64,000 nt of DNA from Coleofasciculus sp040219735. Its GTDB lineage: Bacteria > Cyanobacteriota > Cyanobacteriia > Cyanobacteriales > Coleofasciculaceae. Positions 17,660-26,200 of this stretch are shown one piece after another. Under the pieces are notes generated by a model that was not told the origin of the DNA, ran no database searches, and was given only the letters and a program-made list of their open reading frames with translations. The translations under genes were made by a program, and so were the position numbers. Position 1 is the first letter of the stretch, and each line of letters opens with the position of its first letter. The DNA lies in the NCBI GenBank assembly GCA_040219735.1, contig JAVJRX010000147.1. One strand, 5' to 3'.

Positions 17660-17814
17660 ATGAGTTTTCCAGATATTATTGTTATTGGTAGTGGTATCGG
17701 CGGTCTAAGTTGCGCCGCAATGCTTTCCCGCTATGGCTTTGATGTAACAGTCTGTGAAAGCCACTCGATTCCTGGTGGGGCTGCACACAGTTTTATCCGC
17801 AATGGTTATAGTTG
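17660..17814 (+). pseudogene. FAD-dependent oxidoreductase (CrtO/CrtI-like), 5' fragment
   Basis: ATG at 17660 begins a Rossmann FAD-binding fold: IIVIGSGIGGLSCAAMLSRY with the GxGxxG motif, then the acidic strand end VTVCESHSIPGGAAHSF. Homology stops at RNGYS (about 17812); the frame then meets an in-frame TAA (17816-17818) in inserted DNA. The rest of the same gene resumes at about 19739 after an IS607-type element. The original protein was about 520 residues. Without the FAD-binding N-terminus the downstream piece cannot be functional unless the element excises precisely. Confidence 0.9.
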
Positions 17815-17900
17815 GTAAAAGTATAGTCAAATATAGACAGACTGAATTTCATTGCAGAAATTCCCTTCGCTTTTACTTTGAGAGATTAATTCTCCTTGGG
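17813..17900 (-). ncRNA. Possible omega/reRNA at the tnpB 3' end
   Basis: In IS607 and IS605 elements the guide RNA for TnpB is transcribed from the tnpB 3' end through the element terminus, the guide being the flanking DNA. Here that would read out on the minus strand across about 17812 into the oxidoreductase 5' fragment. Its presence is inferred from the family; no structure was computed. Confidence 0.3.
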
Positions 17901-19096
17901 TGAACTACGCACCTCTCTATCCCATAGCGGTTAAACGCATTTGGGAATGCTTTTCGTAAAATATTGTAGGAACCTATGACATCAGATTGAACAAGAACCC
18001 CCTTGTCTGTACGATATAAACCTCGTTTAATTCTTTTTCCACTAAAAACGGGTTTCTCAGTTATCTGTCCATAAACGGGGAGAGGATCTAAATTCAAAAA
18101 ATTAGCAGCTGAAGTATAGGATTCTTCTTGAATAATCACCGATATTCCTGCTAATTGACATTTGTAAGTAATCATGTCAATTAATCGAGCATGAGGAACG
18201 GTCACAAATTTTTGATTGTTGACTTTTCCTAAGTTCACTTCTTGTTTCCAACCGTCATTTTTTCCGATTACTAAAGTGGTGATATCTTGGTCAACTAAGA
18301 GATTGACTAAATAACGACTAGCTCGATGAAGATAATTATCTATCTTCTGATTACGGCAACGAGTTAAACGACGAATTCTCTGGGAACTTTGACGATTGCT
18401 TTTTAACAGAGATTGTAACTTCGCTCGACGTTGGTTATAAAATTGATTTAGGCTTTTTAACGGTCTGCCATTAATCAACAAAGGAGTAAACTCCGGTTGA
18501 TTTGAAGTTACAGCCATCAAATTATCTATGCCTAAATCTATCGCTGCTATTTTTTCATTTGAGGTTAATAACTTTTCTTTTTCTTCATAAATCACCTCAA
18601 TTACATAACAATCACATTTCGGAACTATTCTCACTTCTGCTATCCGATTAGCCACTTGACTTGTCAACGAAATCTTAGTTCCTGATAGCTTGACTAATCC
18701 TTTTCTACAAGCTACTTTGCTTAGGGCTTGAATTGTATAAATTAGAAGATTTCGTCCTTTTTTGGTATCTTTATAGCCAGGGATTTTCGGTCTACCTATA
18801 AATTTATCGGGATGCTTTTTAAATTCGGAGTTCGCTGCGAAAAATGATTTCCAGTTCCGATCTAATCCTCTTAAAACTTGCTGCGATACTTTTGCGGGTA
18901 AGGCTTTGTATGGCTCTGTGTTTTTCATCATAGAAGCCATCTGATTATAAGTCAAATACCCATAACCATAAATCCAGTTTTGACGGATGAGATAATTGGC
19001 TGAGTTGTAAAGATTTTTAGACTGCCAAGACAAGCGATCTATCGACCTCCAAAAACAATGCCCTTTTTTAATAATATGTCTTTCCGCTAGTCGCAT
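17873..19096 (-). CDS. tnpB: TnpB RNA-guided endonuclease, rearranged RuvC site
   Basis: 407 residues, full length, with an N-terminal helical/REC region and a RuvC-like nuclease. RuvC-I Asp is D187 (AAIDLGIDN) and RuvC-III Asp is D372 (QSDVIGSYNILRKAFPNAF). The canonical RuvC-II Glu is missing: the strand ITTLVIGKNDGWKQ has Lys at that place. A conserved EE pair follows 45 residues later (IIQEESYTS, E324/E325), which in this TnpB clade and in eukaryotic Fanzors is reported as the alternate catalytic glutamate. The usual four-Cys zinc ribbon is replaced by a Cys-free FSGKRIKRGLYRT segment, also normal for this clade. The gene overlaps tnpA by 10 bp. It probably protects or homes the element by cutting donor sites after excision. 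Confidence 0.93.
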   Translation of the reverse strand: MRLAERHIIKKGHCFWRSIDRLSWQSKNLYNSANYLIRQNWIYGYGYLTYNQMASMMKNTEPYKALPAKVSQQVLRGLDRNWKSFFAANSEFKKHPDKFIGRPKIPGYKDTKKGRNLLIYTIQALSKVACRKGLVKLSGTKISLTSQVANRIAEVRIVPKCDCYVIEVIYEEKEKLLTSNEKIAAIDLGIDNLMAVTSNQPEFTPLLINGRPLKSLNQFYNQRRAKLQSLLKSNRQSSQRIRRLTRCRNQKIDNYLHRASRYLVNLLVDQDITTLVIGKNDGWKQEVNLGKVNNQKFVTVPHARLIDMITYKCQLAGISVIIQEESYTSAANFLNLDPLPVYGQITEKPVFSGKRIKRGLYRTDKGVLVQSDVIGSYNILRKAFPNAFNRYGIERCVVHPRRINLSK

Positions 19097-19677
19097 TCTT
19101 GTCCGTTATATTTTAACTCGGCTATAATCTTTTCGGTTTTTCGTTTCGACCTTCTTAATCCGTAAATCCGCGAGCAAAAAGAGGTAATAATCGCTATTAA
19201 GTCGTCCATTAATTCATCTTGTTCCTCCTCACTCTGCTTAACAATTTCAATCTCTTTATCTAATTCTTTTAGGAGAATTTCTAGATAATTCGTTCCAAAT
19301 CTAGCCAAACGGTCTTTATGTTCTACAATCAAAATATTGTAGTTTGGATCGACTAAAATTTTAGCCAATTGTTTCCGATTATCATTTAATCCACTCCCAA
19401 TCTCTTTGACAATTTTATAGATTTTGTAGCCTCTCGCAATTGCATAATCTTTTAATCGCTCCGCTTGTCGATCTAGATTATCTTTGTTTTGGGCGCTGTC
19501 CACTCTTGCATAAATACAAGCTATCAAGTCAGGTTTCAAGTTGTCCTCAATCGCCTCCGAAGTTATGATAATCGTACCAGACGGCAATTGATGACCTGTC
19601 AAATTTCCTTGTTTCCACCACCTCCAGGCAGTTCGATAACTGATTCCTGCTTTTTTGGCATAGTCTGAAAGTTTCAT
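19087..19677 (-). CDS. tnpA: IS607-type serine recombinase transposase, catalytic Ser replaced
   Basis: 196 residues. Residues 1-45 are a MerR-like HTH (MKLSDYAKKAGISYRTAWRW), followed by a small serine recombinase catalytic domain: YARVDSAQNKDNLDRQ at 57-71 and the arginine-bearing EHKDRLARFGTNYLEILL. In resolvases and IS607 TnpA the nucleophile is the Ser directly after ARV (ARVSS). Here that position is Asp60 (codon gac), with a Ser at 61. Two base changes from agc would be needed, so this is unlikely to be a sequencing slip. Unless Ser61 substitutes, the protein may not cleave DNA. C-terminal helices (IAIITSFCSRIYGLRRSKRK) are intact. ATG start at 19677. Confidence 0.9.
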   Translation of the reverse strand: MKLSDYAKKAGISYRTAWRWWKQGNLTGHQLPSGTIIITSEAIEDNLKPDLIACIYARVDSAQNKDNLDRQAERLKDYAIARGYKIYKIVKEIGSGLNDNRKQLAKILVDPNYNILIVEHKDRLARFGTNYLEILLKELDKEIEIVKQSEEEQDELMDDLIAIITSFCSRIYGLRRSKRKTEKIIAELKYNGQECD

Positions 19678-19738
19678 GTCTATATATTACCCAACATGAC
19701 TACATCTGACTATATTCTTATTGAAACTTTACAATACC

Positions 19739-21130
19739 TTTGATTCGGGTCCTTCGCTATACTCTGGCTTATCCTACAGTCCTTCCCCGAACCCCCTGCG
19801 TCAAGTTCTGGATGCGATTGGTGAGGAACTTCCCTGTCTGACTTATGATACCTGGGGATGCTGTTTACCAGAGGGGGATTTTGATACTTCGGTTGGGGCG
19901 TTGCAATTTAGTGACGTACTCGCCAAGCTGCGCGGGAATCAGGCGGTGGCTGAATGGCGTTCATTACAACGGGTAATGGCACCGTTGGGACAAGCTGCGA
20001 TCGCAATTCCCCCGGCGGCGATACGTTGGGATTTGGGGGTAGCGTTGACGGTGGGGCGATTTGCGCCATCGATGTGGCAACATGGGCTTGCGGTCATGAA
20101 GCTGACAGGACTCTTTAGCCAGATTATGGATGATGTGGTGTTTGACCCCTTCTTACGCAACTGGTTAAATCTCCTCTGTTTCCTGCTATCTGGACTTCCG
20201 GCGAATGGAACAAGTGCAGCCGAGATGGCGTTTATGTTTGCTGACTGGTATCAACCGGGTGTTGTCTTAGATTATCCAGTGGGGGGAAGTGGCGCACTCG
20301 TGGAAGCCTTGATACGGGGGCTGAAAAAACATGGGGGTCAACTGAGGCTAAATGCTCATATCGAGCAAGTTTTGGTGGAAAATAATCGGGCGGTTGGTGT
20401 GCGATTGCGCGGAGGTGAGGAAATCCGGGCGCGTCAGGGGGTGGTATCCAATGCCTCGGTTTGGGATACTCTGAAATTGATACCCGAAGCTGCGGTTAAT
20501 ACAGCGTTTCGCCAGTCTCGACAAGCGACACCGGCTTGTGAGAGTTTCATGCATCTGCATCTGGGGATTGACGCCGAAGGATTACGTTCAGATTTAGCCT
20601 GTCACCATATTGTTGTCAACGATTGGGATAAAGGGGTAAGTGCGCCACAAAATGTGGTGCTAATCTCAATTCCTTCGATTCTTGACCCTTCCCTCGCGCC
20701 ACCAGGAAAGCATACGATTCATGTATATACGCCGGGGAATGAACCCTATAAACTTTGGCAAGGACTTGATCGCCATAGTGATACCTATTTACAGCAAAAG
20801 CAGGTGCGATCGCAAGTGATGTGGCAAGCCTTAGAGCGAATTATACCCGACGTGCGATCGCGGTGTGATCTGACGCTAGTGGGTACACCGTTAACCCATG
20901 AACGTTTTTTGCGACGTTATCGGGGTTCCTATGGACCAGCGATTCAGGCGGGGGTTGGTTTCTTTCCCGGAGTGGGTACACCTCTACCCGGATTATACTG
21001 CTGTGGCGATTCCACCTTTCCTGGAATTGGTTTACCTGCAGTGGCGGCGAGTGGGATGATTGCAGCGAATACTCTTGCACCTGTACAGAAGCATTTAGAT
21101 ATGTTGAGGGAGATTGGTTATGTTGGATGA
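19739..21130 (+). pseudogene. FAD-dependent oxidoreductase (CrtO/CrtI-like), 3' fragment
   Basis: Homology resumes in frame at TTT GAT TCG (FDSGPSLYSGLSYS) and continues about 464 codons to the normal end. Family features include FADWYQPGVVLDYPVGGSGA, the second dinucleotide-domain strand RARQGVVSNASVWDTL, and the C-terminal FAD signature PGLYCCGDSTFPGIGLPAVA, as in carotene isomerase, CrtO ketolase and phytoene-desaturase-like enzymes. A TTG inside the IS end could start a frame at 19721 but would lack the GxGxxG domain. The likely original role was a carotenoid or retinoid oxidoreductase or isomerase; the exact reaction cannot be assigned. The frame shows no secondary damage. Confidence 0.88.
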
Positions 21131-21261
21131 TAGTTGGTGGTTCATTCTTCATTCAGTTGATAACAATTAGTTAAATGTCTGGAATGCAAGGGAAGTTTGG
21201 CAAAACCCGTCATAATCTGACTTTTCGCGTTATGTGGCGCAACGTTAGTTTTAAGTGTGTA

Positions 21262-21318
21262 GGGGCGGGTTTCACAACTATCTTTTTGGTTGCACCCAGA
21301 TGTGACTAAACCCGCCCC
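21262..21318. repeat. 57-bp hairpin repeat, family B, copy 2
   Basis: Arms ggggcgggttt / aaacccgcccc. Read on the minus strand it aligns with the copy at 52437 (gggtgcaaccaaaaagata versus gggtgaaaccgaaaagata). Both copies are preceded, in that orientation, by ttcacgggaagtct, so the mobile unit extends beyond the hairpin. Confidence 0.9.
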
Positions 21319-21381
21319 TCCTCAGGTCTCTAGACTTCCCGTGAAAAGTTAGGTCATAATCAGTGAATCAGCGATCGCGGA

Positions 21382-22521
21382 TTACCGCTTTTCGATTTTG
21401 GAAATTGCCTCTTCTGGTGATGCATCTCCCTGAATCACAGACTTGATTCCCGGTAGATATTGATCCATCATTGCCACATTGGTGTCAACTAAGCGCTTCA
21501 TTTGAGGAAACGTGAGTGTTGAACCTTCAACGTCAATGCTGGTTTTGTAGGTAATTTCTCCCTCAGCAAAGTCTAACTCAAAATTGCCGATAATCATGCC
21601 ATAATTAGCTCTAGCGATGAATTCAGCTAACGATCGACGCTTGGATTTGGGGACTGTAACTGGACAAATTGAGTAAAAGACGAATTGCTGTTCGTGTTCT
21701 CTGGCTCTAGCGTAGCAAGTCCATTGACCATTTTTTCCCTGGAATCCCATTTGCAATACAGGTTGTCCTTTTATTTGATAAAAAGACCAATCATCCTGTT
21801 TGAAGAAATTGACCATTTCCGCAAACATTGGGATGCTGGATGGTTCAGGTTCGGTGATGGTGCTGGGTACTTGCTTTTCTATCGCATCCAGACTAACATC
21901 AGCTAATTCATCGAAGAAATTGGTTATTCCCTTAAGCAACTGAGAAGTGGTTTTCTGTGTCACTTCCGATAGATTAGCCTCCGTCCAATCTTTGAAGAAG
22001 GTAGTAATTGCTTCTGCAATTTCTTCGCTTGAACCGGAAGTGGTGGCTTGAGCAAGGGCGGCTGGACTAATATAATCCCAGAGGGTACGGTAGCCTATCT
22101 CGCCTGATTCCTGTTGCTGTTTGATGGACAGCGCTAACCAATTCTCAGTAGAGAGTAATGGGTGATTGGGTTGTTCTTGGCTTAGATTCAGGATATAGGT
22201 TGCAGCTTCGTCAATGTTTGTGGTATGTCCTACTAGGCGAGGCAGTAAGTCGGGTTTTAAAAGGGTTTCGATTTGGATGTCTGGTTCGGGTAGGAATTCC
22301 CCAGCCGATAGGGGGTTACGCACTTCCGGCTTAAGGTTAAATAATGCCTCTGTATCGATGTACTGGTAGAGTTCGGGGTTGACTTGGAAGGTGAAACGAC
22401 ATTCAATGAGTTCGTCATCTTGTTTGGTTAGGGCTAGGGTGACTGCGTGGATGGGTAGGGGGGTAGTGGTGCGATCGTGTAGTTTTACAACACTTTTCAG
22501 GTTTATGGAATACAAAATCAT
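21382..22521 (-). CDS. YbjN-domain protein with unknown N-terminal region
   Basis: About 379 residues. The C-terminal 150 residues (MVNFFKQDDWSFYQIKGQPV, FVFYSICPVTVPKSKRRSLA, IARANYGMIIGNFELD) fit the YbjN/DUF1790-type sensory-transduction-like fold that resembles type III secretion chaperones. The N-terminal 230 residues, including a Thr/Ser-rich helical stretch (TSGSSEEIAEAITTFFKDW), are not recognised. Translation could begin at a GTG eight codons earlier, but ATG 22521 looks more natural. The gene is on the same strand as, and 175 bp downstream of, the HEAT gene. If co-transcribed with it and the DUF4157 toxin it may act as a chaperone or regulator; this is inference from order only. Confidence 0.7.
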   Translation of the reverse strand: MILYSINLKSVVKLHDRTTTPLPIHAVTLALTKQDDELIECRFTFQVNPELYQYIDTEALFNLKPEVRNPLSAGEFLPEPDIQIETLLKPDLLPRLVGHTTNIDEAATYILNLSQEQPNHPLLSTENWLALSIKQQQESGEIGYRTLWDYISPAALAQATTSGSSEEIAEAITTFFKDWTEANLSEVTQKTTSQLLKGITNFFDELADVSLDAIEKQVPSTITEPEPSSIPMFAEMVNFFKQDDWSFYQIKGQPVLQMGFQGKNGQWTCYARAREHEQQFVFYSICPVTVPKSKRRSLAEFIARANYGMIIGNFELDFAEGEITYKTSIDVEGSTLTFPQMKRLVDTNVAMMDQYLPGIKSVIQGDASPEEAISKIEKR

Positions 22522-22696
22522 AGCCACTTGCTTCTGATATAACACGTCAAATTAAAATTGACAGACCACTAACTTGAAAACTGCTGTATGTCCGACCACT
22601 AATATCACATATTCTTTTTGACCCTCCAGTCTCTTGTCACCCCGTCAAGTTATTTCCTCTCTTTTTCAGTTACGACAGCGCTTAATGGCAAAAACC

Positions 22697-23263
22697 TTAT
22701 ATTTCTCCATCAGGAACATTTTGTTGAGCTAGTCTTTGCTCGCGCATTGTGTCCGCTAATTCCTGAGTGATGCGCTCAATTTCTTCAAATGTTGGCTCGA
22801 TTTCTCCTCCGCGAACTCGATTAACTTCTGTGCGAACCATCGAGTATGGAACTCCTCCAAGAATAAGAATTGCTTCAAACACTTGAATAAGTACTTCCTC
22901 ATTTGTTTCAGAAATCAGGGATTGCTTTAAAGCAGGGTCTGGCCATTTAGATTGAGTTGATAATAGAGCAGCTGCCCTAATCCGTACTGAATAGTTGGGA
23001 TCGTTTAGTAGTAAATCACGAATTTTTTTGATAATTTTGCTGTCTGGAGAAAACTCATAATTAGACCTTAAAATATCAAGTCCTCGCGATCTCCAGCTAT
23101 ATCTTGAATCACCTAAGCATGAATAAAAGAACTCTATAGCAGGAGTATATCTAGCTTTTGCAAGTTCCCTCATCATTGTGATAATTTTATCAGAGGTTTC
23201 ATTGTTTTTCTTATAAGCAGTTTTTACGTCTTCCAATAATCTCTGCATATCCTTCTTGGTCAT
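22697..23263 (-). CDS. HEAT-repeat protein, candidate immunity or chaperone partner
   Basis: 188 residues, entirely helical with four to five HEAT-like repeats (ARYTPAIEFFYSCLGDSRYS, DPNYSVRIRAAALLSTQSKW, NEEVLIQVFEAILILGG). The ATG at 23263 follows aggga by seven bases. An in-frame ATG at 23284 would overlap the stop codon of the upstream toxin gene (atgcaacatag). Either way the spacing implies a shared transcript and probable translational coupling with the 1731-residue DUF4157 protein. HEAT/ARM proteins are among the common immunity-protein folds of polymorphic toxin systems, so an antitoxin role is the best guess; a scaffolding role cannot be excluded. No signal peptide or membrane segment. 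Confidence 0.8.
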   Translation of the reverse strand: MTKKDMQRLLEDVKTAYKKNNETSDKIITMMRELAKARYTPAIEFFYSCLGDSRYSWRSRGLDILRSNYEFSPDSKIIKKIRDLLLNDPNYSVRIRAAALLSTQSKWPDPALKQSLISETNEEVLIQVFEAILILGGVPYSMVRTEVNRVRGGEIEPTFEEIERITQELADTMREQRLAQQNVPDGEI

Positions 23264-23273
23264 AGTTAAATCC

Positions 23274-26200
23274 CTATGTTGCATTCAGTATTTCAGTTAA
23301 GCGTAGAGAATGTTTTATCGCTTGCTTTATTCTAGATCTTACTGTATCTCTGGTGACTGCTTCAAGTTCACGAACGATCGTAGCTAGATGTTTCTGATGA
23401 GAATTCAAAATCGCGAGATCAGTTTTTGCCTCCATAAATTCTTGACTAGGATTCTGTTGTCCACTATTAACTAATCGAGCTTCATCTTGAAGAGCAGCTA
23501 AGAGATTAGTAGATCTCATCTTTTTAGCTATATCTCGGATCTCCTGAAGCATCGTTTGCTCTTGAGAGGTGGTTGGACGACCACTTGCTGTACCTCGTCC
23601 GGTATCCAATGATGCATCCGCAAGTTTATTTGAAGCTTCTGTATGCTCTCTCTTATCAGCATTTGAGTCTAAGTTAGAACGTCTCTCACTGGCGTGACCA
23701 ATCCTTGATCCTCTAGATCTGTTTAAACGTTCCCCACCTACCCAAAGATTATCTACAGTATTAAACCAATCGCATAAATACTTCCATACAACCTCTTTAA
23801 CACCATCGTTATCCAATGTTCTGGGCGTATACTGGGAGCCTTTGCTCGTTAGGATAGTAGCTGCATCTGCAAAGCTTTTTCCATTAACCTCTAGAAGAAC
23901 TTTCTCTTTCTCTGAGTCATAAGCAATAATATGTCGCCTATCATAACCAGGTTTAAGTTTACCGTCGGAGCCAGATACGTGATACTGAGGAAATTGCTCT
24001 TGGAGTTGTCGTTTGGTCGATTCTCTCCAAGATGGTCGATCTGGTTTATCGTTAAGATTTATATTGACAACTCCAGCACTGCCTGCATTTATAGAGCCTG
24101 CTAGTGTTGTTGTGTTAGGTGCAATTACTACTTTGAAATCAAGGTCTCCATCTTTCTCATCCTTGGCAGCATCATTGAAGTGAACGCTAAGCTTAATTCC
24201 TGGCTTCAGCTTAGCTGTATAATCCTGCTCGATTTGCTTTGCCTTTGCTTCTTTGTGTTGTCTTAGAGTTTTGTAATCTTTTGGCTCACCATCAATTTTC
24301 TTTAATTCAGCAACAGCATCTTCTGCAAGTTTTGGATGATCTTTTTCTGAAAGGCTTTCTCGTTTCTTTTCCTTGTCATCATTACCCTCCTTATCCTTAC
24401 CAAACCCAAGCTTACCGCCAATCTTCTTGGCAAACTTCACCGCTTGAGAAATCAACCAACCAATCGCCTTGTCAATCGGCTCTTTCACGGTTTGAATGAT
24501 TTTTTGAATCTTCTCACTAATACCACCTAAACCCAACAGACTTGCCATAAAGCTAATCACCACAGGTAACGCTTTAGACAAAGCATTCTCAATCAACTTC
24601 GCGGCTCCACCCAGCGCCCCATTTGCAATAGCTGTTACTGACTCCATCACCGCGTTCACCAACTCGACAATCTGGCTACCGCGCTCAATGAAGAACATGA
24701 TGATGTCGTAAATCATCTTACAGGCTTTGGCAAATGCTGAAGCTGGGTTTAACAAACTAATCACCCACAGCACGCCCTGTTTAATCACACTCTCAATCAC
24801 AAAATTCTGGATGGTATCAATTACCATCACTTTAAGGTCACCAATCTTATCCTGAATGAACTGCCACAGACCCGCTAATCCTTCATTCTTCAAGATGACA
24901 AAGACTTCAAAGGTCTTTTCCAACCCATTGAACATCTTCTCTCCGTTCTTGCCCAGAGCCTTGATTGTCCGTGACTTAATTGAGTCATACGCTAACCCCA
25001 GCACCTGCATCACTAAGGTAAAGATGCCTTTGAGGTCAAAGCTTTCTGGCATTTGAATGCCTGCCTTTGCCATCGTCCCCGTCAGCCAACCCAGTAGCCC
25101 TTTCTGGAGATGTTCCCAAACATTGCCGACAAAGCTTTCAAACCCTTGCTTAATCCCAGAAACCAAATTCCCTAAGAACTTAATCGGATCTAAAATAATC
25201 TTGTCAATCGCACCAGCCGCTTTTGCCAAGACACCCATCAGCATATCTTTCAATTGCATGATGGTCTGAACGGTTCCCACGATGGCATCTTTTGCCTTAT
25301 CTTTTAAACCTTTATTTTCTTCTTTCCGTTTCTCAATGTCGGCATCCAGCTCTTGCAGGTTATCACGATATTTCTGTGCCAGCGAGTCAATTAACTCATC
25401 CTGCTTACTATTAACACTCTCCTCTAATTGCTCAAACTTCCCTTGAATGTTCTGCGCTGCGTCCTGTCCGACTTTCCTGAGATTTTCCGGCAAATCCGCA
25501 ACAAATTCCTGAATTTTCTGCTTGCCCTCAGCAATTTTTTGTTTCGCTTCATTCAGTTTTTGGGCGACAAAATTAGCAATGTCGGTCAGAGTGCCATCTA
25601 TTGACTTGAGATACCTTTCTCGCCCATCGACAAAGAATTGATTGACCTCTAGTGGCAACCCATGCCAACTATCACTAACTCGCTCATCCCATCCAGTTAC
25701 GTCGTACCATTCACCATAGCGCTCATCCTCCCATGCCTCCATTTTCTGGTCAACGTAATTCTCAAATATCTGCTTGGCAGTTGCAGCTCCTGCATCAAAC
25801 TTTTTGGTAACCTCTGTATCTATATTGCTGAGAACTTTTTCAACATCTTGCTTCGTATTTTGGTAGATACCATTAATTTTGTTAGCAATGTTAGTCCGTT
25901 CCTGGGTATCCTTACCCTGAGTTTCACTCTGAGCGCCCATCACCTGATTCAACAGTTGTGAACGCTCATCATGCATTCCCTGGAGCTGGGTTTGGCTAGT
26001 CGTTTGTGCTTCCGCTTCAGCCTTATTGATAGTGGCTTTTTCATCCCGACTATAGGTTTGTGGGGCTTCTTTAGCGTGGGTTTGTGCTTCTGTCTTCGCA
26101 CTTAGCGCTTCCACAAACTGTGGTTCATTTGATTTTTCCAGTGTCTCTTCCGGGACTTTCGCCTTACCTAACTCCTCATCCAGTTCTTGACTATTTGCCT

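Larger units (their letters stand above)
17813..19738 (-). mobile_element. IS607-family insertion sequence (tnpA-tnpB)
   Basis: About 1.93 kb between the two halves of an oxidoreductase gene. It carries a serine-recombinase transposase (tnpA) and an overlapping tnpB on the minus strand, the arrangement of IS607. No terminal inverted repeats or target duplication are evident, as expected for this family. The interrupted codons read GGT TAT AGT / TTT GAT TCG, so the original junction was probably tatagttttgattcg; the exact ends are uncertain by a few T residues. The insertion looks fairly recent because both flanking reading frames are still open. Confidence 0.85.
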
